Shown: piece by piece, positions 50,145-60,137 of the stretch
How positions within the stretch are numbered: position 1 is the first letter of the stretch
How the letters are laid out: the number at the start of each line of letters is the position of its first letter
Assembly (NCBI RefSeq): GCF_013415485.1
Contig: NZ_JACBXS010000001.1
Span: 62,001-126,000, forward strand
From: Rhabdonatronobacter sediminivivens
GTDB taxonomy: Bacteria; Pseudomonadota; Alphaproteobacteria; Rhodobacterales; Rhodobacteraceae
Length of the DNA stretch: 64,000 nt
Direction: 5' to 3'
Program-made: the position numbers and the translations under genes
The notes under the pieces: generated by a model
Told to the model about the DNA's origin: nothing
The model's database searches: none
The model's input: only the letters and a program-made list of their open reading frames with translations

Positions 50145-51215
50145 TCAGCGACCATCTGTGTCGCTTTGCGGAATCAGCAGTGACGCGTCGCCATAGGAAA
50201 AGAATCGGTAACGCTCCTGTATGGCATGGGCGTAAATCTTGTGTATCCGCTCCGGCCCCATCAGCGCCGCCACCAGCATCATCAGCGTGGATTTCGGCAG
50301 GTGGAAATTGGTCATCAGCGCATCGGTCACGCGAAAGCGGTAGCCCGGCGTGATGAAGATGTCGGTTTCGCCGGTCCATTCGGCCAGGGTGCCATCGTCG
50401 CGGGCAGCGGTTTCGATCAGCCGCAACGCCGTTGTCCCCGCGGGGACAACACGCCCTCCGGCGGCGCGGGTGGCGTTGATCTCGGCCGCGGCCGGGGCCG
50501 AAACACTGCCCCATTCGGCATGCATCCGGTGGTCGCGGATATCATCGACCTTGACCGGCAGAAAGGTGCCCGCCCCGACATGGAGCGTGACCTCGGTCAT
50601 GTCGATGCCGCGCGCGCGCAGGGCCTCCAGCAGGGGCGCATCGAAATGGAGCGAGGCCGTGGGCGCCGCCACCGCGCCTGCATGGCGGGCAAAAACCGTC
50701 TGGTAGTCCTGCAGATCGCGGTCATCGGTGGCGCGGCGCCCGGCAATATAGGGCGGCAAGGGCATCCGCCCGACCTCGGCCAGGGCCGCATCGAAGGCAT
50801 CCCCCGTCAGTGCGAATCGCACCACCGCGTCCTCAGGGCCGCGGGTTTCGACCCTGGCCTGCAACCGGTCCGAGAAATGGATCACATCCCCTGCCTGCAG
50901 CTTGCGCAGGGGGCGCGCCAGCGCGCGCCAGGTGCCCTCGGGCAGGGGCGCAATCAGGGTTATGTCCACCCCGGCCTCGATCACGCCCTGAGCGGAGTGC
51001 CGCCGCCGCCGACCCGACAGTTGCGCAGGGATCACCCGGGTGTTGTTCAGCACCAGCCGGTCGCCAGGGCGCAGCAGGTCCGGCAGGTCGGCCACATGGC
51101 GGTTGGTTATCCGCGCCCCTTCGGCCACAAGCAGCCGCGCCGCCGGGCGCGGACGCACCGGGCGGGTGGCAATCAATTCCTCGGGCAGGTCAAAATCGAA
51201 ATCCGAAAGTTTCAT
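50145..51215 (-). CDS. queA: tRNA queuosine synthesis enzyme QueA
   Basis: QueA transfers and isomerises the ribosyl part of SAM to preQ1-tRNA to make epoxyqueuosine. The 356-residue protein has the start [20 protein letters not shown], the segment [18 protein letters not shown], and the conserved [18 protein letters not shown] and [22 protein letters not shown] (key part [13 protein letters not shown]). It is divergent from the bcp gene, with 96 bases between start codons. Confidence 0.96.
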   Translation of the reverse strand: MKLSDFDFDLPEELIATRPVRPRPAARLLVAEGARITNRHVADLPDLLRPGDRLVLNNTRVIPAQLSGRRRRHSAQGVIEAGVDITLIAPLPEGTWRALARPLRKLQAGDVIHFSDRLQARVETRGPEDAVVRFALTGDAFDAALAEVGRMPLPPYIAGRRATDDRDLQDYQTVFARHAGAVAAPTASLHFDAPLLEALRARGIDMTEVTLHVGAGTFLPVKVDDIRDHRMHAEWGSVSAPAAAEINATRAAGGRVVPAGTTALRLIETAARDDGTLAEWTGETDIFITPGYRFRVTDALMTNFHLPKSTLMMLVAALMGPERIHKIYAHAIQERYRFFSYGDASLLIPQSDTDGR

Positions 51216-51311
51216 CGCGCCGTTCCGCCACCATGGCCATCGCAGGGCTTTATCTTTGCGGCCCAGCCACTACAACCACCCACGGATAACCCCGTAGTGA
51301 GGAGACCGATC

Positions 51312-51773
51312 ATGGTCGATACCGGCGACGCCGCCCCCGATTTCACCCTGCCCCGTGACGGTGGTGGCGAACTGACGCTTTCAGCCCTGCGCCCGTCAAA
51401 GGTGGTGCTGTATTTCTACCCCAAGGATGACACATCGGGCTGCACCAAGGAGGCGCTTGGCTTCACCGGGGCCGCCGTGGATTTCGCCGCCGCCGATACG
51501 GTCGTGGTGGGTGTATCCAGGGACAGCGTGGCCAAGCATGACAAATTCATCGCCAAACATGACCTGAAGGTCGCGCTGGTTTCGGACACCGAGGGCGCGG
51601 TGTGCGAAAGCTATGGCACCTGGGTCGAAAAATCCATGTATGGCAAGAAATACATGGGTATAGAGCGCGCCACCTTCCTGATCGACGCCGAGGGAAAGAT
51701 CGCCCGGGTCTGGCGCAAGGTCAAGGTGCCCGGCCATGTCGATGAGGTGCTGGCCGCCGCCAGGGCGCTCTAA
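51312..51773 (+). CDS. bcp: Peroxiredoxin of the BCP/PrxQ type
   Basis: The protein reduces peroxides by a catalytic cysteine. The 153-residue protein has the thioredoxin-fold start GDAAPDFTLPRDGGGE and the active site KDDTSGCTKEALGF with Cys44. The usual partner cysteine five residues later is leucine. Cys98 (GAVCESYG) could be the resolving residue, as in the other PrxQ subgroup. GAGGAG lies before the ATG. The gene is followed by the third G-quadruplex hairpin repeat. Confidence 0.92.
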   Translation: MVDTGDAAPDFTLPRDGGGELTLSALRPSKVVLYFYPKDDTSGCTKEALGFTGAAVDFAAADTVVVGVSRDSVAKHDKFIAKHDLKVALVSDTEGAVCESYGTWVEKSMYGKKYMGIERATFLIDAEGKIARVWRKVKVPGHVDEVLAAARAL

Positions 51774-51791
51774 CATCTGCCACCCCGCACC

Positions 51792-51864
51792 CTGCCCGGC
51801 GCCCGCGCCGGGCAGCGCCGCCGAGGCGCGCAGGGTGGGTGGGTGGGCGCGGCTCGGCGGCGCT
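51792..51864 (+). repeat. G-quadruplex hairpin repeat, family A copy 3
   Basis: Located 18 bases after the bcp stop. Hairpin 1 is the same as in copy 1 (51792-51815). Hairpin 2 pairs AGCGCCGCCGAG (51814-51825) with CTCGGCGGCGCT (51853-51864), a C:G to G:C exchange on both sides against copies 1 and 2. The loop carries GGGTGGGTGGGTGGG at 51833-51847. Confidence 0.88.
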
Positions 51865-51917
51865 TCCCGGCCCAAACACAAGAGCGCCAGCCGAAGCCGC
51901 GCGCTTCCGTGCAGCCG

Positions 51918-52177
51918 TCAGCCCGCGCGCAACCCCGCGCCCCGGGCAATTCGCGCCAGCATCGCGGCATACTCTGGCGGCCCCTCGGACGCGCCGGTGA
52001 CCCACAGGTAAAGGTCCTGATCATTCTCGGTCAGAAGCCGCTCATAGAGGTCCAGATCACCCGCATCCAACTGCGTGATCTCGCGGTCGGCAAAGGGTCC
52101 CAGGATCAGGTCCATCTCCTTTGTGCCACGCCGCCAGGACCGCATGCGCAGCATCTTCAACCGGTTCTCCGGAACGC

Positions 52178-52181
<4 letters not shown>
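51918..52181 (-). CDS. sdhE: Succinate dehydrogenase assembly factor SdhE
   Basis: SdhE (Sdh5/DUF339) helps attach FAD to succinate dehydrogenase. The 87-residue protein has the key motif WRRGTKEMDLILGPFAD, where RGxxE (residues 18-22) binds SdhA, followed by DLDLYERLLTENDQDLYLWVTG (core YERLLTENDQDLYLW). It overlaps the XRE gene by four bases. The sdh genes are not in the window. Confidence 0.92.
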
Positions 52182-53996
<1,815 letters not shown>

Positions 53997-54053
53997 CTGG
54001 CGGAAGGGGGCGCTCCCGCCCCCGGACGGCGCGGCCCGGGGGCCGCTTGCCGG

Positions 54054-54083
54054 CGTTGGGCCGGGCGCGCGCAAGCGCGCGCC
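54054..54083 (-). repeat. Alternating-CG hairpin repeat, family D copy 1
   Basis: On the minus strand a 9-bp hairpin GGCGCGCGC/GCGCGCGCC (54064-54083) runs into CCGGCCCAACG. A 19-base string is identical to 58157-58175. It lies 37 bases after the aroQ stop on the strand of aroQ. Confidence 0.65.
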
Positions 54084-54119
54084 GCTGGCCTTGTCTGGCA
54101 GATGCTGCGCCCGGGGGGA

Positions 54120-54572
54120 TCAGGCGTCAGGGCGGGCGCCGAGGAGTTGCGCCAGTCGGCGCAGGGCAAGCTCATAGCCCTGCACACCGCAACCCGCGAT
54201 CACCCCATCCGCCCGATACGAGACATAGGAGTGGTGCCGGAAGGTTTCGCGGCGGTGAATATTGGAAACATGCACCTCCATCACCGCGCCGTCAAAGGCG
54301 TTGAGCGCATCAAGGATCGCAACCGATGTATGGCTGTAGGCGCCCGGGTTGATGACGATCCCCGCCATCTGTCCGCGCGCCTGCTGGATCAGATCGACCA
54401 GGGCGCCTTCGTGGTTGGTCTGCGCGGCGGTGACCTCCAGCCCCAGGGCCGTGCCGGTGGCCCTGGCGGCGGCCTCCACATCCGGCAGCGTCTTGGCGCC
54501 ATAGATTTCGGGTTCACGCGTGCCCAGGAGGTTCAGATTGGGGCCGTTGAGCAGCAGGATGCGGGTGGGCAT
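54120..54572 (-). CDS. aroQ: 3-dehydroquinate dehydratase, type II
   Basis: AroQ removes water from 3-dehydroquinate in the shikimate pathway. The 150-residue protein has [19 protein letters not shown] with the catalytic tyrosine, [20 protein letters not shown] and the catalytic histidine in [18 protein letters not shown]. It forms dodecamers in the cytosol. It stands alone on the minus strand, with repeat family D behind it. Confidence 0.96.
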   Translation of the reverse strand: MPTRILLLNGPNLNLLGTREPEIYGAKTLPDVEAAARATGTALGLEVTAAQTNHEGALVDLIQQARGQMAGIVINPGAYSHTSVAILDALNAFDGAVMEVHVSNIHRRETFRHHSYVSYRADGVIAGCGVQGYELALRRLAQLLGARPDA

Positions 54573-54734
54573 GGCTTGGATCTCCGTTCACCGGGCACTG
54601 TTGCGCCGGTGCGGCCGAAGGTCAAGCAGGAGACGGGTCAGCGCCCTGGGCTCTGCCGGGCGGGGGATCGCTTTGGCTGATCCGCGAAGGCCCTGTCACC
54701 TCCGCTGCAGAATCGAAGGGCAGCGGGGCGGCGC

Positions 54735-55268
54735 TCAGTAGAGGCGGTCGAACCCGGGGGCGGCGGCAGTGCTGTCCCCCCCTTCGGAGGCTGCGGCACC
54801 AGTTGGCTGTCCGGTGGAAGCGGTGCTGCCCGAATCGCTGTCCCCGCGCATGGCTGGCGCAGGTGCAGGCGCGTCTTCGTGGCTATCGGCAGCAGGACCC
54901 TCAGCCCTGAATTCAGGCGCGCGGTCCTGGCCCGGCTCCAGCACCTGTTCGGGCGGGGGGCTGCGCAGTTCCTCGCGCAGGTTCTCCAGCAGGGTGATCT
55001 TGAAGCTTGGTTTTGGACCAAAGAGGTCCGCCGGCACCGGCGACAGGGCCAGGCGTGCGTTGAAGAGCGGCCCCGCAGTCGATGCAACCGTACCGGCCTG
55101 TTCGACGGCGATGATGGTTTCCGAGGCCGCAGCCGGAGCGGCGGCATCGGGTCGCCCTGGCTGGCTGGTTGCATCCACGGGCGCCGCGCGCAAGGCGCTG
55201 GCGTCACGGGTCACGGGCTGTGGCTGAGAGGTGGATTGCGCCACCGCCGAGGGCATGGGCTGAAGCAT
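54735..55268 (-). CDS. Hypothetical Pro/Ala-rich protein
   Basis: This 177-residue product has no recognised domain. It is mostly low-complexity (A, P, S, E, D), with one ordered-looking piece, LFGPKPSFKITLLENLREEL, near residue 85. It has no signal peptide or membrane helix. The call rests on a strong GGAGG eight bases before the ATG and a frame that excludes the opposite-strand alternatives. The ordered piece may be a short binding motif. The neighbours aroQ and acpP do not suggest a role. Confidence 0.6.
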   Translation of the reverse strand: MLQPMPSAVAQSTSQPQPVTRDASALRAAPVDATSQPGRPDAAAPAAASETIIAVEQAGTVASTAGPLFNARLALSPVPADLFGPKPSFKITLLENLREELRSPPPEQVLEPGQDRAPEFRAEGPAADSHEDAPAPAPAMRGDSDSGSTASTGQPTGAAASEGGDSTAAAPGFDRLY

Positions 55269-55473
55269 AGGTAAGACCTCCGAACCGGAACCTGCCCCAG
55301 GGGGCTGAATTGGATGACAGCATCCGGCCCCGGGGTTCCCCATGCACGAAGTTGCCGGATCAATCCGGCCCAACGCATGCAGCACCCACCAGCCGCCTGC
55401 CCGACCATGATAGCGTGAAGCTCTTAATCCCGGGTTAACGCGGCCCGCATTCCGTCACGGCCTGAAAACCCGC

Positions 55474-55511
55474 AAAAAGGCAAAAGGGCGCCCGCAACTG
55501 CAGGCGCCCTT
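55474..55511 (-). terminator. Intrinsic terminator of acpP
   Basis: AAGGGCGCC (minus strand, 55511-55503) pairs with GGCGCCCTT (55492-55484), followed by TTGCCTTTTT. It lies 25 bases after the acpP stop and is the clearest rho-independent terminator in the window. Confidence 0.85.
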
Positions 55512-55535
55512 GCCGATACCGTCAATGGACGGGTT

Positions 55536-55769
55536 TTACTTGGCTTCCGAGATGAACTTCACCGCATCGCCAAAGGTCTGGATGTTCTCGGCGGCATCAT
55601 CGGGGATTTCGATGCCGAACTCTTCCTCGAACGCCATCACCAGCTCGACCGTATCCAGGCTGTCGGCGCCCAGATCGTCGATGAACGAGGCATTGTCGGT
55701 GATCTTGTCTTCCTCGACGCCCAGATGCTCGACAACGATCTTCTTCACGCGATCTGCGATATCGCTCAT
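55536..55769 (-). CDS. acpP: Acyl carrier protein
   Basis: AcpP carries growing fatty acids on a phosphopantetheine arm. The 77-residue acidic protein has the attachment serine 37 in [20 protein letters not shown]. It is followed by a strong terminator and preceded by fabG, the usual neighbour in fatty acid clusters. A separate promoter in the fabG-acpP gap would allow its high expression. Confidence 0.98.
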   Translation of the reverse strand: MSDIADRVKKIVVEHLGVEEDKITDNASFIDDLGADSLDTVELVMAFEEEFGIEIPDDAAENIQTFGDAVKFISEAK

Positions 55770-55907
55770 GTCAGTTCCTCTGTCATTTCCGGGGCGGACC
55801 CGGGTTGTGGTATCCCTCGCTCAACCGAGCGACGTTTGGAGCCTGTCAGGTGCGCCCTGCCACAGGCCGACCATCGCGCAAGTGCTGCCCCGGCGCGATC
55901 CGAGCCG

Positions 55908-55935
55908 CCTATAGCATATGCAGGCGGGTTGGCAA
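55908..55935 (-). promoter_or_regulatory. Candidate promoter of acpP
   Basis: On the minus strand, TTGCCA (55935-55930) and TATAGG (55913-55908) are 16 bases apart, inside the 206-base fabG-acpP gap and about 139 bases before the acpP ATG. The -35 is good and the -10 only partial. Confidence 0.4.
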
Positions 55936-55975
55936 ACGCTTTCGCCACCTGCGCAGAGAACGGCACGCGCCTGCG

Positions 55976-56713
55976 TCACAACATGGCCATACCGCCATTG
56001 ACGTGCAGAGTGGCGCCGGTCACGTAACCGGCCACGGGGCTGGCCAGATACAGCACGGCCCCGGCAACCTCGTCGGCCTCACCCATCCGGCCGGCGGGGA
56101 TCTTCTGCATCAGGCCCGCGCGCTGGTCTTCGGTCAGTTTCTCGGTCATGGCGGTGCTGATGAAACCCGGCGCCACGCAATTGACGGTGATGTTGCGCGC
56201 GGCGACCTCATGGGCCAGGGCCTTGGACAGGCCCACCATCCCGGCCTTGGCGGCGGCGTAATTCGCCTGGCCGGGGTTGCCGATCGCACCAACGACGGAC
56301 CCGATATTGACGATCCGCCCCCAGCGCGCCTTCATCATGCCCCGGATCGCCCCGCGGCACAGGCGCATGGTGGCGGTCAGGTTCACATCGATCACCGCGT
56401 TCCAGTCGTCATCCGACATGCGCATGAACAGGTTGTCGCGGGTGATCCCGGCATTGTTGACCAGAATGTCCAGGCTGCCCATGGCGGCGCTGGCGGCCTT
56501 TGGCAGGGCATCGACGGCCTGCGGATCGGACAGGTTGCACGGCACCACATGGGCGCCCTGTCCCAGCTCCCCGGCCAGGGCGCGCAACGGATCCTCACGC
56601 GTACCCGAAAGCGCCACCTGCGCCCCGGCGCCATGCAAGGCGCGCGCAATGGCGGCACCGATCCCCCCCGATGCCCCGGTCACCAGGGCCGATTTTCCTG
56701 TCAGATCAAACAT
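55976..56713 (-). CDS. fabG: 3-oxoacyl-ACP reductase FabG
   Basis: FabG reduces 3-oxoacyl-ACP with NADPH in fatty acid elongation. The 245-residue short-chain dehydrogenase has the cofactor motif VTGASGGIGAAIARAL, the NNAG region ILVNNAGITRDNLFMRM, and the Ser-Tyr-Lys triad in IGSVVGAIGNPGQANYAAAKAG. It lies upstream of acpP on the same strand; fabD would be expected further upstream, but the next gene is a divergent glycerate kinase. Confidence 0.97.
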   Translation of the reverse strand: MFDLTGKSALVTGASGGIGAAIARALHGAGAQVALSGTREDPLRALAGELGQGAHVVPCNLSDPQAVDALPKAASAAMGSLDILVNNAGITRDNLFMRMSDDDWNAVIDVNLTATMRLCRGAIRGMMKARWGRIVNIGSVVGAIGNPGQANYAAAKAGMVGLSKALAHEVAARNITVNCVAPGFISTAMTEKLTEDQRAGLMQKIPAGRMGEADEVAGAVLYLASPVAGYVTGATLHVNGGMAML

Positions 56714-56859
56714 GCTGCTTCACGTGCCTCCCCTTGTCGCAAACGCGGGTATTCGTCTCCTATGCGGTCAATAACAGGGATGCCGCGCGCCCACCATATA
56801 TGTGCAAAGATTTACCTTGCTTCGGCGCGGTTCAGCCATGACAAGAAACAGCCACCCCG

Positions 56860-58116
56860 ATGGAGACGCCAATGCCGATGGAGCGCGCCGAGATCATTGC
56901 CCTGTTCCAGGTCGGCGTGCGCGCGGCAGACCCCGGCGCCGCCGTGGAGCGGGCGCTGGCCGCGCATCCGCTCAGCACTGGCGGGCGGCTCGTCGTGCTG
57001 GCCCTGGGCAAGGCGGGCCTGTCGATGATGCGCGCCGCCCTCGCCGTGCTTTCACCGCCCGCACAGGCGCTGGTGGTGACCAATCATGAAAACGCAGGCG
57101 ATCTGCCCGGCGCCCGCGTGCTGGCGGCAGGGCACCCGGTGCCCGATGAGAACGGGTTGCGCGCCGGGCAGCAGGTCTTGCAGATGCTGGCACAGGCCGG
57201 GGCCAATGACACCGTGCTGGTGCTGGTCTCGGGCGGCGGTTCGGCGCTGCTGCCCGCGCCGGTGCCCGGGCTGACCCTGGCGGACAAGGCCGCGGTGAAC
57301 GAACTGCTGCTGGGCGCCGGGCTGGACATCACCGAGATGAACGCCGTGCGCCAGCATCTCTCAGCGCTCAAGGGCGGGGGGCTGCTGCGCGCCGCCGCCC
57401 CCGCCCGGGTCACGGCGCTGATCCTGTCGGATGTGATCGGCGATGACCTGCGGGTGATCGCCTCGGGGCCGACGGTGGCGCCGATTCGCCCGCGCGCACA
57501 AGTGGTGGCCGGGCTGAAGGAACGCGGGTTGTGGGCCAGGCTGCCCGCCGCGGCGCGCGCGGCGCTGGAACGGCCCGAGGCGGAGGAACCGCTGCCCGCC
57601 GCCACCAACCGGCTGATCGGGTCCAACCGCATGTCGCTGGATGCCATGGCCGGTGCCGCGCCCGAAGCCAGGATCCTCTCGGACGCCCTGACCGGAGATG
57701 TCGCCGAAGCCGCGCAGGCGATCTGCGATGCCGCAGCGTCCACGCCGCGCGGAACCGGCCTGCTGGCGCTTTTCGGGGGCGAAACCACGGTGCACCTGCA
57801 CGGAACAGGCCAGGGCGGGCGCAATCAGGAACTGGCGCTGCGGGTGGCCCAGGGCCTGAGCGCAGCACTGCCCCCGGATCGCGGCTGGCGCTTCCTCTCG
57901 GGCGGGACCGATGGGCGTGACGGTCCCACCGATGCCGCTGGCGGCGTGACCGACCCGCACACGATCAACCGCATCACTGCCGCCGGTGGCGACCTGCAGG
58001 CGCTGCTGGCCAATAACGACAGCTATCACGCGCTGGGGCTTTCCGGGGACCTGCTGCGGATCGGGGCCACGGGGACGAATGTGGCCGATCTGCAGGTCCT
58101 CTCGCTTGACCCCTGA
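56860..58116 (+). CDS. Glycerate 2-kinase, MOFRL type
   Basis: This enzyme phosphorylates glycerate to 2-phosphoglycerate in the serine-glyoxylate or tartrate routes. The 418-residue protein has the N-terminal DUF4147 domain (LALGKAGLSMMRAAL, VLVSGGGSALLPAPVPGL) and the C-terminal MOFRL domain (GGETTVHLHGTGQGGRNQELAL cut to GTGQGGRNQELAL). Names such as gckA or ttuD are used for this family. In-frame ATGs at 56872 and 56878 are alternative starts. It is divergent from fabG. Confidence 0.9.
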   Translation: METPMPMERAEIIALFQVGVRAADPGAAVERALAAHPLSTGGRLVVLALGKAGLSMMRAALAVLSPPAQALVVTNHENAGDLPGARVLAAGHPVPDENGLRAGQQVLQMLAQAGANDTVLVLVSGGGSALLPAPVPGLTLADKAAVNELLLGAGLDITEMNAVRQHLSALKGGGLLRAAAPARVTALILSDVIGDDLRVIASGPTVAPIRPRAQVVAGLKERGLWARLPAAARAALERPEAEEPLPAATNRLIGSNRMSLDAMAGAAPEARILSDALTGDVAEAAQAICDAAASTPRGTGLLALFGGETTVHLHGTGQGGRNQELALRVAQGLSAALPPDRGWRFLSGGTDGRDGPTDAAGGVTDPHTINRITAAGGDLQALLANNDSYHALGLSGDLLRIGATGTNVADLQVLSLDP

Positions 58117-58146
58117 GCGCAGGCGCCAGACATCCCGCCCGCCCCT

Positions 58147-58197
58147 CGCGCGCATCGCGCGCGCCCGGCCCAACGGGACGCGCCGCGCTTGCGCGGC
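58147..58197 (+). repeat. Alternating-CG hairpin repeat, family D copy 2
   Basis: CGCGCGC/GCGCGCG with loop ATC (58147-58163) runs into CCCGGCCCAACG, then a second hairpin GCCGCGC/GCGCGGC (58182-58197). It lies 30 bases after the glycerate kinase stop on the same strand. A 19-base string is shared with copy 1. Confidence 0.65.
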
Positions 58198-58301
58198 AAG
58201 GACGGGCGGGAGGGCCGGTCAAACCACCCCTCCGCCCGGGCAAGTAAGTGCGGGCCAGTCAGCGCTGGTCGGTCAGTGCGTGGCCGGTCAGAGCAGGCCG
58301 G

Positions 58302-58919
58302 TCAGTGCGTGGCCACCCACTGCGCCGGGATCAGCCCGCGCAGGGCGTTGCCCACCCATAGCCGCACATCCGGCAGGTCCCCGCCCCGCAAGACTTCCTC
58401 GGGGACATCCAGCGCCGCGCGCAGGACCCCGGGCAGCAACCCGCAGGCCAATGGCGGCGTCCGCATCCCCGCGCCCCGGTCAAAGAACACAGTGGTGATG
58501 GTCCCGTCGCAGACCTCGCCGCGCTCATTGAGGAACACCACCTCGTCCACCCCCTCGGGCAGCGCGGCGCGGGCGTCATCATAGACCGCGCGGCGGGTGG
58601 ATTTGATCCGCAGCCAGGGATCGTCTGACCGCAACCGCGCCGCCGCCAGCCCCACGCGCCAAAGCGTTGCCTCGGGCGGCAGTGGCCCATCCGTCACCTC
58701 CACCCGGCCCCTTGCGTCCAGCGTCAGGCGCAGACGCGCGGGCACGCCCTCGGGGCCGCGCGGCGCAACCTCGGGCACCGCCCAGCCCAGCGCCGCCGCC
58801 CCTGCGCGCAGCCGTGCCAGATGCAGCGGCCAATGCGCCACCCCCGCGCCATCCCAGCGCATGGTTTCGATCAGTTTCAGCCCGGGCGCGTCAGCCCCTG
58901 CATGTAGCGTGCTTTCCAC
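58302..58919 (-). CDS. pabC: Aminotransferase class IV, probable aminodeoxychorismate lyase
   Basis: PabC would release pyruvate from 4-amino-4-deoxychorismate to give p-aminobenzoate for folate. The 205-residue class IV PLP protein has LKLIETMRWDG at the start, the PLP lysine in LRIKSTRRAVYDDAR, and EVVFLNERGEVCDGTITTVFF (key part NERGEVCDGTITT). The start is a GTG that overlaps pabB by 43 bases; an ATG five codons earlier is also possible. The pair with pabB supports the role. Confidence 0.83.
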   Translation of the reverse strand: MESTLHAGADAPGLKLIETMRWDGAGVAHWPLHLARLRAGAAALGWAVPEVAPRGPEGVPARLRLTLDARGRVEVTDGPLPPEATLWRVGLAAARLRSDDPWLRIKSTRRAVYDDARAALPEGVDEVVFLNERGEVCDGTITTVFFDRGAGMRTPPLACGLLPGVLRAALDVPEEVLRGGDLPDVRLWVGNALRGLIPAQWVATH

Positions 58920-60019
58920 AGCGCCTCCTCCCATTCGCCCTCGGCGGTGCTGTCCTGCACCACGCCGCCCCCCACATTGGCCAGAACGCCCCCGTCCGGA
59001 TACAGCCGCAGCGTGCGGATCGCCACCGACCAGCACTGGTCCCCCCCGGGTGCCGCCCAGCCGACCGCCCCGCAATAGACCCCGCGCGATTGCGGCTCCA
59101 GCTCGGCGATGATCTGCATGGCGCGGATCTTCGGCGCCCCGGTGACCGAGCCGCAGGGAAACAGCGCCGCCATCAGCGCGGTCAGCCCCGTCCCGGCCTG
59201 CAACCGGCCCCGGATGCGGCTGCTCATCTGGTGCACCGTGGCGAAGCTTTCGACCGCAAACAGCTCCGGCACCGAGACCGAGCCGATCTCGCTGATCCGT
59301 CCGATATCATTGCGCAACAGATCCACGATCATCAGGTTCTCGGCCAGCACCTTGTCGCTGTCCGAAAGCGCAGCGGCAAGGCGCGCATCCTCGGCCGGGT
59401 CAGGGCTGCGCGGGGCGGTGCCCTTCATGGGGCGGCTTTCGATCACCCCGTCGCGGACGTCAAAGAACAGCTCGGGGCTGCGTGAGATGATCACCGGCCC
59501 CACGCCCAGATCCACGAATGCGCCAAAGCCCACGTCCTGCCGCGCGCGCAACGCCCCATAAAGCCCCAGCGCCGAGCCCGCCGCCAGCCGCGACCCCATC
59601 GGAAAGGTCAGGTTCACCTGATAGCAATCCCCGGCGGCGATATACTCCAGCAGCCGGGCCATGGCGGCGTCATAATCGGCGCGCGACACCAGGGGCACAG
59701 GCGGGTCCAGCCGCACGGCATCTGCGGCGGCGGTGGCCTGGGCCTGGATTGCAGCGGCGGGTTCGGGAGCGTCGCAGATGGCCAGCAGCACCAGCGGCTC
59801 TGCCCCGGAATCGGGCTTCAGACAAGGGCGCAGGCGCGGCTCAAAGGCGTAGCCCGCCTCATAGGCCAGATAGCCCGCGACCCAGGCACCCGCGCGGCGG
59901 GCAGCCTCGGCGCGCTCCAGCACCGGGGCGACCTCGTCCAGACTGCGCGCGCAGAGAACCTCGCGCGGGGGCCCAAAGGCCGACGCCTGCCCGCCAGGTC
60001 CATGTTCGATGACAATCAC
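58877..60019 (-). CDS. pabB: Aminodeoxychorismate synthase component I
   Basis: PabB turns chorismate and ammonia into aminodeoxychorismate for folate. The 380-residue protein shows the chorismate-binding fold: DCYQVNLTFPM, SRSPELFF, the SRPMKGTAPRS loop, LLRNDIGRISEIGSV and GSVTGAPKIRAMQIIAELEP. The form is the short one without the N-terminal half of TrpE. A glutaminase partner (pabA) is not in the window. It overlaps pabC. Confidence 0.94.
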   Translation of the reverse strand: MIVIEHGPGGQASAFGPPREVLCARSLDEVAPVLERAEAARRAGAWVAGYLAYEAGYAFEPRLRPCLKPDSGAEPLVLLAICDAPEPAAAIQAQATAAADAVRLDPPVPLVSRADYDAAMARLLEYIAAGDCYQVNLTFPMGSRLAAGSALGLYGALRARQDVGFGAFVDLGVGPVIISRSPELFFDVRDGVIESRPMKGTAPRSPDPAEDARLAAALSDSDKVLAENLMIVDLLRNDIGRISEIGSVSVPELFAVESFATVHQMSSRIRGRLQAGTGLTALMAALFPCGSVTGAPKIRAMQIIAELEPQSRGVYCGAVGWAAPGGDQCWSVAIRTLRLYPDGGVLANVGGGVVQDSTAEGEWEEALWKARYMQGLTRPG

Positions 60020-60137
60020 TGCCGCTTCCCGTTGCCCCGAGTCGGTTGCGCGCCCCGTGGCGCATCGGGCCGGTTAGCATGTTTGCGGGTGGGCTGGTAG
60101 AGTGCGCGGCACGGCCCACCCCGCCAGCGACCGCGCA

